Positions 47,901-62,900 of a stretch of DNA of 64,000 bases are shown piece after piece (positions within the stretch are counted from its first letter, which is position 1; each line of letters starts with the position of its first letter). The position numbers and the translations under genes are program-made. Source of the stretch: Opisthocomus hoazin (Eukaryota > Chordata > Aves > Opisthocomiformes > Opisthocomidae); contig NC_134414.1 of assembly GCF_030867145.1 (NCBI RefSeq), positions 81,148,504 to 81,212,503 on the forward strand. The letters run 5' to 3'. The notes beneath the pieces are model-generated. The model had not been told where the DNA came from. It worked only from the letters and a program-made list of their open reading frames with translations, and ran no database searches.

Positions 47901-50900
47901 AGGGAGACACTGGTGTCCTTTCTAGCCACCATGTTGATCTTGCCTAGGTAAGAAAAGCCTGAGAAAAGACATGCAGCCTCTACTCTCAGTAACACCCAAT
48001 AATGACTAACTCAGACTTATTTATCCACATTCTCCAACTGTAGCTGGTTTGGTTTTATCCCCATAGGCTTGAGAAGTACCTGTTTAGCATGGGTGAGCCT
48101 ACATTGCCTTGTACTAAGACACACATTTGGGGTTGGAGCAGGACAGCACACCATACTGTGCAGCAGAAGAGTGCTCCAGGATAAAAGAAGTAAGACAAAA
48201 AATTGTGTGTTACATTCACCTGATATAAATGTCACTGAAGCTGTGTGTTGTCCTGAAGGCTGAAAGTAAGAGGTGTTTGCAATGACTTCTGGAAGGTCGA
48301 ATACCGTGACCTTGAGATTTGGATATATTTGTGCTAATTCATGAGCCAGAGCTCCAGTGCAACCTGTTGAAAGTTTAAAAAAAGCCAAATCAAGTCTTTT
48401 CTCCCAGCATTTGCAGACATTTTTAAAGACAAGGCTGTATATAACATTAAGATAGAGACCTCAAATCAGAATTAGGAGTAAGCAGTCGGTTCCACAATCA
48501 ACACTGGCAAGAGCACTTCCTGGTGGATAGAGCAATGCTTTACAGCCTGGGGAGTGCAGGCATTACTCCTTACCGTCACTGAACTGCCAGTAAGACCTCT
48601 GATACAAGTACTTCAGCTTTTTGGGGGGATAAAAGCACAGTAAGGGCAAGTACTTGTAATTTGTGGATGAAGGGCACTAGAACTATTTACCATTCACAAA
48701 GCGCTGGTATCTGAAGTTTAACAAATACTCTCCAGCATGGTGAAGGATAGGGATGGTAAACTCTTGGAGGCTCTGCACAAATGGCAACGGTTGCACCAGG
48801 ACTGCGTCAATTCCTCTGACTTGCTGTCCACCTCCCCAGGCACTAAGTGTTCTTCCTACAGTGGATCTTTCCCTGTGTAATAACCCTCCCTCTGTGCAAC
48901 TCCTAGCACCAGGTAAAAAAGGACACTAACAAGAAGAGTTTCTTCAGGTATATCGTTGCTCTTCACCTTTTTGGTGGCCATCTTAGATATTAATAATTTA
49001 AACAACATACAAAATACTTATATCCAAAAGAATCCAAAGTTTTTGTTCTAGCAGTGTAGTGTTTCAAGTTTGACACCCCAATAGAAAAGGATTCAGAAAT
49101 AAATCCTTCGTTACTTTTGAAAATCTTGGACATGCCAAAGGACAACAGCACAGTTGAAAATGGAGCTCCCAGCCCAATATTCTATCAGCTGAGCTACAAA
49201 CCATCTTGTTTTCTGTGCTGAGCTATGTGTCAGTATGTAACTGATTGTGACAAACCCTCACTTATTTCAAACTACTCAAATACCATTTAAGTAACACTGC
49301 TTTCAGCTCACTGCACTCAGTTCTTTTATTCTGACATCTCAATGCCAGAAAAACAACAGTAGGCAATATTACTACAGTTCTATGTAAGTTTTAAGTAATA
49401 AAACATGTAACTAAAATCAAGCTTTTTCCTTTAATATGTATACCAGTCCAATTACAGGCAATACCTCCTAAATCACAAGCAGATTTAAACTGCGAAAGAT
49501 CGAATGCTGTAGCCACATCTCTTGCTGTCAGGTGGGCAATGCTGTGCATGGCAGCCATAAAACATTGCTTCACCTCCTGGCTGTGATAATAGTCCTAAGA
49601 AGGGAAAAAAGCACAGTAACTGAAGTTTATTTTCATTGTTTAACTCTATGTAAAACAAAGGCAGTAGGTGTGTATCATTAACATTAGAATTCTAAAATTA
49701 AAAGATCAGTTAAAAGTGCCATTGACTAGTTGCTCTTCCATATGCTTTGCTGTTTCATGGTAGTGATAAACAGATTTTTGCATCCTCTCCAAAGTTCTGA
49801 TCACACAGACGTCTTTTGGAGTGCGTCTCAAAGAACATACACTTAGCTGGTCTTGGTGATCTCCTAAGGGCTGTTAATTCAATACTTCTGCCCACTGAAG
49901 CTGGGGCAGCATAGCAGGAAAAAGACATAATCTGAAAAGTGCTTTGTAAAGAAATATTGTGCCTTTGATATACATTTACTAACACATTTGCTCCACAACA
50001 AGATGTTTCCAGGCTTTAAGACTGTTTGAAAGGACAGATCTCATTTTTTCTTTCAGTTTACTGTTCCTTCTTCTTGATATACTCACAAATTGCTTTCATT
50101 TAATTCTCACATTTATTTTCCCATGATGGGAAAGTAGCTAGATGATTGGACCATAACTTAAATCAGCAATATTAAAGCTCATACTGGATTTTTTTGCTCA
50201 GATGAGAAGCAAGCATTCAGTACCAGAACCTCATGCCTTTACCTTTGATATGATACATAAGCATGAATCCCTTTATGTCTCACTTTCATACATATTTCAG
50301 TAGTTATGTCGGGCTTTACAGCTACCATGAAGTGGAAGTATCTCCAGGCTGTGGTATGCCTAGTGCCATAGGCAGCCCGTATATTCTTGGACACACTATC
50401 ATGTACACATACGGAGCCCAGGCCTAAACCAGTAGTGACTCCTGCTACAAGCATCGCCCAAGCGAACTCAAGTTGGTAATCCAATGTTTAGCAGAGGGCG
50501 AGATCCAGCTCACTTGTGTTAAAACGCTTAAACTGCGCATAAATTTAAGCATCTACTGCAGCAGCTATCCTAAAGCAAAGTACCTATGCTCCCTTTAAAA
50601 TAGCCTTTGAAGGATTCCTAAAGAAGATTCTGTCCACCAGTGATCTAGGTACTAACATTAGGCTAACAGGACCTTCTTAAGCCTCCAAAACCCCTTATTT
50701 CCTTCCATCAACAGTGTATGAGGGATGCAGACATGTCCTTTAGGAGACTGGCTTCACCAGCATCTAGAAGTTAAGTACAAATGAAGAACCTCAGGATGTA
50801 GTCTGAAGTACACTTTAAGCCAGCAGTGCTGTCAGAGATGTATTCTCCTGCTCACTCTACTAGCCCTTTCCTTAAACAATCACAAATATTTATGCCCTCC

Positions 50901-53900
50901 AACCTGCTTCACAAGGTGGATAATTGACAAGTTAGTCTAGTTATAACCTTAAGTGATTCTCCAGTCTGAACACATCCACCAGGGCTAGACTGGAAAAGGA
51001 TTGCTACAGAGATAGAAACAGATGGAAGAAAAGGATTACAATTCTTATCAGCAATATATACCACCTTGAAGCGTATACAAAACCAGAAACCTTCATAAAA
51101 GAGACTGGATCCCTTCTCCCCTGCATCAACACAAAGGAACATTGAAAACAGCTTTGATGACACAGTCAGCACAGACTGAACCGGACGCACATCAGTACCC
51201 AGTGACTGGCATTCAATATGGAAGGAGTGCATGCGGGACAAGGTACTACCTGGTGTTATAAAAAAGCCACATAAACGTAAGTTAAACAGGCACAGAGACT
51301 GTTCTGAGTGTGTTAGCTAGATGGAAAACACTTTAGCCAGGGAATTTTCACCAGCACTCGAACTTCCCAGTATATTCTGTGATTGCACCAGCACTTTAGA
51401 GCCTGAAGTTGAAGTGAACAGAAGTCTGGGACCAGTGAGTTGCATTGTCTTTCTACTGCTTCTGACACTGACCAACTTTCTTAGACAACTCAGCCTCCAT
51501 TTGCCCCTAGCTTGGTTCTGGGCTCCTCAGAGCTGGTTTCAACACTAATAAGAGCTTACATTACCTTAAATAAATCCTCTGCTTTATTTCCAAAGGCTCG
51601 ATGGTGCTGCCTGCTGCCTTCTTTGACAGCAGACTCCAAGTTTGTGAAGAGAGGCCAAAGGTGGTCATTAGAGTGGATTATATAGCCATGGAGTGAGTAT
51701 TCACCATCTGAGGTCAGGTAGGTAGTTGCTGAATCTGTATTACTGTAACCTTATGGGAAGAAAACAATTGTAACCAGCTTTGTTTCAGTACTTACAACTG
51801 TCATTTAAAATCTGAAGGCATGTTTTCCTGTGTAGCTATTAAATAGCAAATCCTAATCTTAGGATCTTATTTTTTGTGCAAAGATTTCCATGAAATAATT
51901 CTAAAGACCTTCTCATTCTTAAAGGAGCAGGTACTTTGTTTAGAAAAAGAATTTGGATGCCAGAGGATACAGATAGGCACTGATCTTTTTATTTTTTTTT
52001 TAAACCAGAATATCTCAGTTACTCTCCCTGGAATATCAGGTGTAGTATCAGAATTTCCTCATTCTTGACTGCATTTTTCTCTAGATTATGGCTTCTCCTT
52101 CCCTTAAATTAAAGCTTTCTCCAGTATGTTTTGCCTTTAGGGCTTTCTCCTTGGTCTTGTCCTCTAACAAAGTTGAAAGCCTCCTTTATTTCATTTTCTT
52201 GGCACTTGACCACTTCAGGTCTTATTATGTAAATTATGCGTATGGAAACTTGTAACTGCATAGTACAAACTGAAGAAGTTAATCCTAATACTGACTCCCT
52301 TACCTACATACACCTTCAAGCACTGTTCCAAGTTAGAGGCACTAAAATTTAAGCTGTTGTCCATGAAGAGGAACACATTCCACAGCTCTCCTCAGTAAAA
52401 CATAGAAACACAGAATGATTTGGTTTGGAAAGGACCTTTAAAGATTATTTCCAACCCCCCTGCCATGGGCAAGGACATCTTTCACAAGACCAGGCCACTC
52501 AGAACCCCGTCCAACCTGACCTTGCACATTTCCAGTGATGGGGAGTCCACAACTTCTGTGGGCAACCTGTTCCAGCATCTGACCACCCTCATTATAAAAC
52601 ATTTCTTCCTCATGTCCAATCTAAATTGACCCTCTTCCAGTTTATAACTGTTGCCCCTTGTCCTGTCACTACAGGCCTTGGTAAAAAGCCTCGCTCCATC
52701 TTGTTGCAAAACCCTGACTCTCTGCTGAAGAATGTGACTCTGCATTGCCAGAGCAGGGAATGGAATTTGGTCCTTATTTTCAATAGAATCATAGAATCAT
52801 TAAGATTGGAAAAGACCTCTAAAACCGTTATGTCCAACCGTCAAACCAACACCACCATGCCTGCTAAATCATATCCCAAAGTGTCACATCTACACGCTTT
52901 TTGAACACCTCCAGGGATGGGACTCAACCACCTCGCTGGGCAGCCTGTTCCAATGCTTGACAACCTTTTTGGTAAAGAAATTTTCCTTAATATCCAATCT
53001 AAACCTCCCCTGATGCAACTTGGGGCCATTGCCTCTTGTCCTATTGCTAGTTACTTGGAGGAAGAGATTAACACCTGCCTCACTACAACCTCCTTTCAGG
53101 CAGTTGTAGAGAGCAATAAGGTCCCCCCTCAGCCTCGTCTTCTCCAGACTGAACAGCCCCAGTTCCCTCAGCCACTCCTCATAAGACTTGTTCTCCAGAC
53201 CCCTCACCAGCCTCGTTGCCCTTCTCTGGACACGCTCCAGAATCTCAATGTCCTTCTTGTAGTGAGGGGCCCAAAACTGAACACAGCACTCCAGGTGCAG
53301 CCTCACCAGTGCCGAGTACAGGGGCACGATCACCTCCTGACTCCTGCTGGCCACACTACTCCTGACACGACCCAGGATGCCGTTGGCCTTCTAGGCCACC
53401 TGGGCACACTGCTGGCTCACGTTCAGCCGGCTGTTGACCAACACCCCAAGGTCCTTTTCTGCCAGGCAGCTTTCCAGCCACTCCTCCCCAAGCCTGTAGC
53501 GTTGCGTGGAGTTGTTGTGACGCAAATGCAGATGATACATCTGAGCTATTACACGGCTCCCTGGAACTGCCAATGCAACTTTCTCTTCGAAATTTCATCA
53601 GTATTATGTCCAGAGACTAAAAGCAATCTAGGGAGTCCTCAAAGGAGACCCGAATGTGTTCATTAGATAAAGTCTACCCCCAAATGAAACAATTCCAGCT
53701 ACTAGTAATGAAAGCAAAGAAGCAACAATCCCTTCCCCTTTCCCCAAATCCAAGTTACCCGCAACATCAAGTCAGACCCTGTGACCTTCAAAGCATCTCT
53801 TCCACTCCTGCCTGCCTTTCAGTACTACATATGCAGTTAAATGGGAGAAGAAATTAGTCACCTTGTTGTGTTTTCTCCAGTAATCCAAGAGCAGCACATG

Positions 53901-56900
53901 CATCAAGGAGTCTTTCTGTTCCACACACAGAAGTTCCAATCTTATTTGCAATATCCACAGCCTTTCGTGGACCTTCATCTTTCAGATGATCAAACACCTT
54001 CAGCTTAGAAGCTACAAACAGAGCCTACATGTAGGAAAAAAAAATAATATTAGCATACTGTGTTTAATACACCGCAATGAAGAAACAGAAGAACTGTACC
54101 TTTTGCCTAGAATTATTCTACACAACTACTGTTGTTTAAGAAGTGCAACACAGTTTAACACAATTCCTTAAAACTGCTATGATACATTTCGTCCCCTCTC
54201 AGAGGGTTTCACTATGTCAGCCAAGTAACAGAATTTTGAACAGAGGTGTTTGGGAGAGAAGGGAACTCAAAATATTGTGGAACGCAGCCTACAGATTTTG
54301 TATGAAGACCACCTCTTTATTCAGATATTTAGCATATAATAGAATTAAAGAATCATTAAGGTTGGAAAAGACCTTTAAGATCATCAAGTCCAACCATCAA
54401 CCCAACACCACCATGCCTACCCATAAGTTGGGCAGAGAGGAACCTGATGAGCTTCAACAAGGGCAACTGCAGGGTCCTGCACCTGGGGAGGAACAACCCC
54501 ATGCATCAGTACAGGCTTGGGGCGGACCTGCTGGAGAGCAGCTCTGCGGAGAGGGACCTGGGTGTCCTGGTGGACGACAGGTAAACCATGAGCCAGCAGT
54601 GTGCCCTGGCTGCCAAGAAAGCTAATGGCATCCTGGCGTGCATTAGGAGGAGTGTGGCCAGCAGGTCGAGGGAGGTTCTCCTCCCCCTCTACACTGCCCT
54701 GGTGAGGCCTCATCTGGAGTCCTGTGTCCAGTTCTGGGCTCCCCAGTTCAAGAAAGATGAGGAGCTACTGGAGAGAGTCCAGCGGAGGGCTACAAGGATG
54801 GTGAGGGGACTGGAACATCTCCCCTATGAGGAGAGGCTGAGGGAGCTGGGTTTGTTCAGCCTGAAGAAGAGAAGGCTGCGAGGGAACCTAATAAATGCTT
54901 ATAAATATCTGAAGGGTGGGTGTCAGGAGGATGGGGCCAAGCTCTTTTCAGTAGTGCCCAGCGACAGGACAAGGGGCAACGGGCACGAACTGCAGCACAG
55001 AAGTTCTGTCTGAACATGAGGAAGAACTTCTTCCCTCTGAGGGTGACGGAGCACTGGAACAGGCTGCCCAGGGAGGTTGTGGAGTCTCCTTCTCTGGAGA
55101 TATTCAAGACCCGCCTGGACAAGGTCCTCTGCAGCCTGCTGTAGGTGACCCTGCTTCGGCAGGAGGGTTGGACTAGATGACCCACAGAGGTCCCTTCCAA
55201 CCCCTACCATTCTGTGATATCCAGAAGTGCCATATCTATACATTTTTTGAACACCTCCAGGGATGGGGACTCAACCACTTCCCTGGGCAGCCTGTTCCAA
55301 TGCCTGACCGCTCTTTCAGTAAAGAAATTTTTCCAAATATCCAATCTCAGCCTCCCCTGACGCAACTTGGGGCTACTGCTTCTCATCCTATCGCTAGTTA
55401 CCTGGGAGAAAAGACCAACACCTGCCTCACTACAACCTCCTTTCAGGCAGTTGTAGAGAGCAATAAGGTCCCCCCCTCAGCCTCGTCTTCTCCAGACTGA
55501 ACAGCCCCAGCTCTCTCAGTCGCTCCTCAGAAGACTTGTTCTCCAGACCCTTCACCAGTCTCATTGTCCTTCTCCGGACAAGCTCCAGAACCTCAATGTT
55601 TTTCTTGCAGTGAGAGGCCCAAAACTGAACACAGTACTCCAGGTGCGGCCTCACCAGTGCCGAGTACGGGGCACCATCCCCTCCCTGCTCCTGCTGGCCA
55701 CACTATTCCTGACACAAGCCAGGATGCCATTGGCCTTCTTGGCCACCTGGGCACACTGCTGGCTCATGGTCAGCCGGCTGTCGACCAACACCCCAAGGTC
55801 CTTTTCTGCCAGGCAGCTTTCCAGCCACTCCTCCCCAAGCCTGCAGCGTTGCATGTGGTTGTTGAGACCAAAGTGCAGGACCCAGTGTTTGGCCTTGTTG
55901 AACTTCATACAGTTGGCCTCTGCCCATCGATCCAGCCTGTCCAGATCCCTCTGCAGAGCCTTTCTATGCTCGAGCAGATCGACACTCCGAACTTGGTGTC
56001 ATCTGCAGACTTACTGAGAGCACTGAATCCCTTCATCCAGATCATTGATTAAGATGTTAAACAAGATTGGCCCCAAAACTGAGCCCAGGGGAACACAACT
56101 CATGACAGGCTGCCAACTAGATTTAACTCTATTCACACACAACAATCACAGAATCTATTTCTTTGCAACTGCAGGCAACTATAATGTACTTAATCAAAGG
56201 CAATCAAGGAAAAAAATGGATCAACACTCTGTTAATAAAAATCAAATGGAGAAAAAGAGATTAAATTTGAGAAAGGTCTGGTACTGTGTGTCATTATATT
56301 TTATCATCTTCATCCTCTTTTTACAGTTTTCTCTGTTATTCTAATAAGAACGTATAGTTGGGATTTCTTATAATCCAGGCTTTCACAATGCTGAACCAAT
56401 TGTTTCCAGTCTACAACCATTTGGCTTCCCAGACCTGCCCAATCATTGGACTGATACCAAGTGGAAACTACAAGAACAAGAAAGAGAAGGTGAGAAGACA
56501 CGTCAAAACCTTGGCTGATCCAAATCACTCTTTCTACCATTCTGTAATTCTCAGTTCAAGGAGGTGAGGGGGAAAAAAAAATTAAAAAAAAAAAATCAGA
56601 CAAAAAAACCTAAAGGTTTGACAATGGATCAGTCAATACAAATTCAGAACACGTTAAGTTTGAGAAAGCATGATTCAACCCTGATGCCCTCCTGTTCTGC
56701 AACAGCAGCCGTTCAGAGTAAAATTAGCGGCAATGTCTTCGCCTGCAGGAGATTTTACTCTGCTTTATGAAGTCCTTGAAAGAACACTCAAGGATCAAAA
56801 TGAAATCAAGCTCAAAAGCTTTTGTGAAACTAAATGCTTTTGTTCTCTTATCCTTATTGTACAAGTGGAGAGATGATGAGTTTTGTCAGATCACAGGAAG

Positions 56901-59900
56901 TGTTCATTGCAACTGGTAATTAACTTTACAAAGATCCAAGCCCCAAGGAAAAAAATTTCCCACTAGTTCAACATGAAACTCCACACTTCATACTATGACT
57001 TTACACTGGATTAGTGGGAAAGAAAAGCTTCTGCTTACAGTCTTCACCAACTTTCACTGCACAAAACCGAATTTGGCATCACACCACTGTAAACAGTGTA
57101 CGTAACGTGCAACAAAATGCTGATGATTCTCCATATTGTTTTCGCTTAGACTGAAGATATGCTAAGCATCATCTCACCCATTCAAATACATCAAAAAACT
57201 CTCTCCCTGGGGATACACAAGGAAGTTCACAAATGCAGTAATCTCAAGGCTGCTTTATTCCAAATCTCTCAATGCTGCTTTGCATGCCTGCAAGCAGTAC
57301 ACCCCAGATCTACAGGGACCACACCATGGTTTTCCTGCAGATCCAAGTACAACTTTCCGCTGTTTCAGCAAACATTGACTTGATGAAGAACAGTGATCTA
57401 GTAGAATGACTGGCATTCATTTCTCCTTCACTATTGTCTTCACTACACTGGAGCTGTGAGTAGAAAACTTGGCAGCACTTAATGTCCAGCTACTCATTTC
57501 CCACCACACTTGGCTGCTACACAGACCATGTGACCTTCTGTCTGCAAACTGTTACGTGTATGTCTCCATCAGATACTCCATGGAGATTATCAGCTAAAAC
57601 ATACCTAGAACATGAAACAGGGTATAAAAAAATCATCTCCTTAATCGGGAATGAAAAAAATTAAGTTCTTCCACAGAATTCTAATGCTAAGCATTAAAAG
57701 TTAGAAAGGAAATCTAACCTATACAATTCTTGTCACATTTTTAAGTCAGATAATTAACCACACTAAATGCTTTCTTTGCAGGGTATATAAAGGTAACTTC
57801 CTGCTTTACTGTGCTCTTGTGATCAGTACAAAAAAAAAAACCACTAACAAAATCTTTTTCCTCTCAAAAGACAAAAATTTTTATCAAATGGGTAATTGAA
57901 ATTTCATAGAAGAGATAAAAGCAAACGCCAGAAAAACACTGTTTGCACTGCACCAGAAGTTTCAGCTACCTTAGATTCCCTGGTACTTCAGTGGTCTTTT
58001 TACACTAATTATTAATACTCTCTTGCTCCAGTATTTCACATTACCTGCTATCTATTGAAGTCCAATGAAACAATTGTATCATACAGCAATGTAATGAGTA
58101 ATTTTATTTTCTGCCTTACCTTTGAAGCTCTAAAACCATCCATCAGCTCTAGAATTTTGGATGGAAGTTTCGCTGCACTTTCTGACACACCATTCTGTTT
58201 TTCCAAAGGTATCATAAAACCAGTTTTGACACTGGAACTGTGTTTGGAATTGTAAATAGCTCCCGAGGAACACATCCCACTGCTGTCCAAATTACTAGCA
58301 CCTTTGTGCTCTGTGAAATTTGAAGATTCACTTTCTTCATCACTTAGGTTCTCAAAAGTGTCCACAGAAGGGATAGAGTCATACTTTTTATGTTGTACAT
58401 GATGTTTACGGGGCGGATAGTACAATTCTGCTAGCTTTTTGCAGAAGTGATTCAGAGGAAATCCCACCACATTCAAGAAGTCTCCATGGACATACTCAAC
58501 CAACATTCCACCGAGGGCCTGGATTCCATACCCACCAGCCTTGTCCCTGGGGGAGAGAAAGCAAAAACAACATAAAACTAATTAAGGTTAAAGGCAGCAC
58601 AGAACACAAATACTCCACCAGTACTGCAGAGTCTGGAATAAAGACTAGTGAACTCAAGTTAGAGGTGGATTAAATCTACTAGTTAGGCTCAGCATTTCAA
58701 TTTATAAATCTCAAGATAAACACAAACATCAGTATTTCTTCCGAGGGTGAGTAGCCCAAGTCCTTTATGCGCCAGATGGTCCCAGTGCCATAGTCACCCA
58801 AGCAGAAGTACCTCAGCTGCCTGCAGTCGGATTGTGTTGCCATGGGTTACCCAGCATTCTGCAGGTCCTGGCTACCAAAAAGGTAACAGCAAGCCCCACT
58901 GAGGCCAACATTGCCACTGGGTCACCCAGCTGCGTACTGACCCTAGCTCTACTTCACAAGAGGCTGAAAGGCCTTTAGGAATACATTAGCTCCAAAAGGA
59001 ACTCACAATGCAGAAGACATCTTAGAACTCAAACGATTTAATATGTGTCTTGTGGGTCCCAGGCACAGGAATATCTAAAATTAGTATCAGTAAGATAGGA
59101 CTTTCTTGGGGAGGAGCAACCTATTCAAATACAAAATCCACTACCATCTCATTCAGCCCTATCCACTTCTTGTGTAACCCTCTGAGATGTAAGCAGAGTT
59201 GTGGTTCACAACACTGTGCTTTTAGATGCCATGGTAATATTAGTAATTTGGCACAGGAATGTGTTTTCACAGAAAGTAACCTTGGAAATCTAATTTGTCT
59301 TTAGGTGCAATTATGCGAATTCCACTGTGCGGAATAGAAATGCATACAGGCAGATGAACTGCAATAGACCAAACTGTTTTACTGTTCACATTTAAGTTAG
59401 AAGTATGCCCACTACACAATAACTCCAGAATCTGAAAGCCTATGTCAGCAAGCTTTGAAACCAAAGCTCGGTCAATCTCAGATCTATTAACTTCAGATAG
59501 TATGGAATTACACGAAATACTTGTGGAATAAGGTTACTACACAAAGAAGATTGTAGTTTTTTCATCTTATGATTTGATCAGAACCAGTTCTTTACATTTT
59601 TAGAACTTATTTCTGGATTCCCTTTCAGATTGTCTCCTAAGAGAAACAGAGGCATCAGTATCCCAGCAAGGGGGATTTCTCTATTGCTATAAACTACAGA
59701 ACAGGGCTTTTCCTTTAGTCTTGCATTTTAAGCACCACTGTATAGCTTTGTCATTGTTTAAATTATTCCTTCTTTTATAACATACTTAAGATTTACACCA
59801 TCTAGATGAGGAATATTCTAATGACTAAAATGTATTTTCATTTTTAAATGAAGTAACCAGTAGGATGAAGTCATTCTAGTATACACTGACAGGGAGGCAA

Positions 59901-62900
59901 AAAACGTTGTGGCCAGGAAAAGTAGTGGTATCATACTCCCTCCAAGGACATTAACACAATTGGCCACATCTTGTTTATTTTTATACAGAACTTTACATTC
60001 TGGCATTGGATCCTGAGTGGGATTCTCCACTACAACTACAGCTTCTAGTCTAAAAGCATGAGGCTATGTAGTTAGTAACAGCTCCATTGATTTTTCAACA
60101 AGTGTCTTCCATGCTAAAACCCAGAATACATCGGTATTTACACAGCGCTCATAACTAGCTGTGGCTAATCTGACTGGCTTTTGTAACTGGATACTTTTAT
60201 TAGCATAGCACTAATTTTAAGGCTTCTTTTAAGGCACAGCATCAGTTAATTTGCTTTATGGTAAAAAATACAACTCACTTTAAAGATGTTTTGACAAACA
60301 ACAAGATCACAGCTGCAACAATGTAGGGGATAGATGATTTCAGTGGGAATGTGTGCAACACCCATTGATTAAAGAAAAAAACAACACAAAACCACAAACA
60401 ACCAACAAACCCACACGCAATACAGCAGGAACGTGTGCAACATCCACTGATTTAAAAAAAACAAAACAAAACAAAAAAAACCCAAACAAAAACACAAACA
60501 ACAATCATGCCCTCACACAATGCAACAGGAGAAAAAAATGTTGAGAAAGAGGTAAAATAAATGTAACTCCTGAAAAGCACATTTCCTTTATTAGCTGTAG
60601 AACTTTAACTTTAGTCATGGCACAAAATAGTATATCCATGTGTACGATATCTGAATTGTCCAACACAGAGCAAATGATCAAATAAATCACTGTTGCACCA
60701 ACAAGCACTACTGCTCCTACAGATGAAAGGAGATGCTTGGTTGGGTTTTAGGTGGAATTCCAAAGGCAAGAACACATGTATGACAGTTATACATGTGTCT
60801 TATCCCATACAGTCACATTAGTAGAGATACAGACAAGTCTCAGCCGCATTAGACAGAACTGATCTGAGCTAGTGACTGGGCTTCACTAATAGTCTGAAAG
60901 ATATAGATACATCACTGATCATCTTTATTGAAGCAAACATTTCAGATACATTAGAAGCTGTACACTAATTTCTTGCATCCCTATCAACTATTAGTTAGGT
61001 GACTGGATATCCAAGCTTAGTTATCTTCAATTCACATATCTACAAATTAGACAAGTCCCACCTTTAGTTCCTTTGAATATGAAGTTAGTGGTTTTGTAGA
61101 GCAAAGAGACAAAAACTACTGACATGACAGAGGTAAGGAGAAGCAGCATTTAGTCACCTATCTCTTGGGAGAGGCAGCATGCCCGGCCAGCATACAGACA
61201 TGGAACCAGTCAGAGATGCGTTTCTATTTGCAAAGGAACTTGCAAAGGAGCAGAGGTAGGCAGGTACAATAAAAAGATTTGCTAGTAAGTTCTGGTGAAA
61301 GTCGAACAACTGTTATGTACAGAGGAGTCAACTGCAGCAGTATGAGAGACTAAAAACAATATTCAGAATTAATTCTAGTATAATAACAGTAGAGCTCCCC
61401 TTACTTCTGTAATCCTGCACCTGGAAGATTTTTGCTCTTATGCTCTACGAGCTGATAACCTCAAGCTATGCATGAGCTTATTTGTGCTGTGAGACTGTAA
61501 TTATTCACAAAATCTAGAAGATATGTTTGCTATAGCTTTGAAGGAAATAACTCTTAAGAGAAGGGAAGAAATACAAAGGAAGAAAGTTAGGCATTTACAT
61601 TCTACATTTTATTACTTCATAGTTAGGTCTGAAACTGTAGAGGTCCAGCCTCTGTAATCACCTCTTTCCCAGAGCGCAGTAGGGTCCTTTGCTTTCATTG
61701 CCACCATTCAGAGCAGAGCTACCAAAAACCATACAGAATCTTCAGACTGGAAGTTGTGAGCAGAGACAGAGCAAGTTGTTCACAAGCGATAGATTACAAA
61801 ATAAAAAGCTGGGTCAAAAAGGCTGACCGAAACTAAGTCTACTCATTACACGAGCCCAAACCAGTTAGGATTACTATGGCCAAGCCCTCTTTCTACAGAG
61901 AGCCAGAAAAGAAAGCGACCCACCCAGCAGGCAGAAAATCCTTGGTTGGAAAGAGGAACAGGAGTCAAGCAGAAAAGGGAAAGGCCATCTTTCTACAGCC
62001 AAAATTTTTGAGGGTTTTTATAGCCTCATCACAGGCTACCTTGAGATAGCACTTTTCCCTCCTCCCTTTTTCATACTTAAAAGTTAGCTATATACTTTTA
62101 GAACTCATCCCCGTGTCACCAGTGACTGACGTTTAAAATACTATATGCCTATATACTATTTTATGCTTGCTATAAAAAGAACTCAATCCATTCCTCAACA
62201 GCACAAGAGAGTCAATTTTCTTTTAATTTTTCATGTGATCATTAAGTCTTCTATGATTTCACAAAATTAAGTCGCCATTAAAAAATAAAAAATGGTCACC
62301 TGAACTGCACTAATGTTTAGAAAAACATGTACGCACGTAAATGTGTAACCAGTGTGGGTGGCCATGGAGGAAGGGACAAAACAACCCAACTAAACAAAAA
62401 AAAAACAAAACATGAGAGACTTCTCCTTACTGTTTTGCAAAATCTATAGGACACTATATTCAGTAGTTCCTTCACAAAGCCATAGCAAATGCTTCCTATC
62501 CTCTTTATTATATGAACGAAGACAGATTGGCTTCTGCTCCAGTGTAATGAAATATATTCTCTGAACCTTTGGTCCCTGAAAAACCCTTGCTGTCACACAC
62601 CCTGTTTAGCAGAATGAACAGAATTACCCAGCGCTTCTCATGAGTCATTTTGCTGCAGCACAGCACTGCTAAAGCATATTTTCTTCCAGAGGAAATAATC
62701 GGAATATTTCAAAGTATTTTTCAACCTAACATTCTTCATAAAAATCCATGGTCATTTCTCCTTCAAACTGCAACTTTATAATCAGCTGCGTACTGAAGAT
62801 GACCTTCCAAAAACCTAACTAGGAATTTATGTTACAAACTGTATTCTTGCCAAAGAATTCTTCTGTGCATAATCCAATTCAGCTTCAGTCTTTTTAATAA

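Noticed and set aside
60373-60530. CRISPR-like or satellite array
   Set aside because: Only two imperfect units, A-rich, in a vertebrate intron; a simple tandem duplication.
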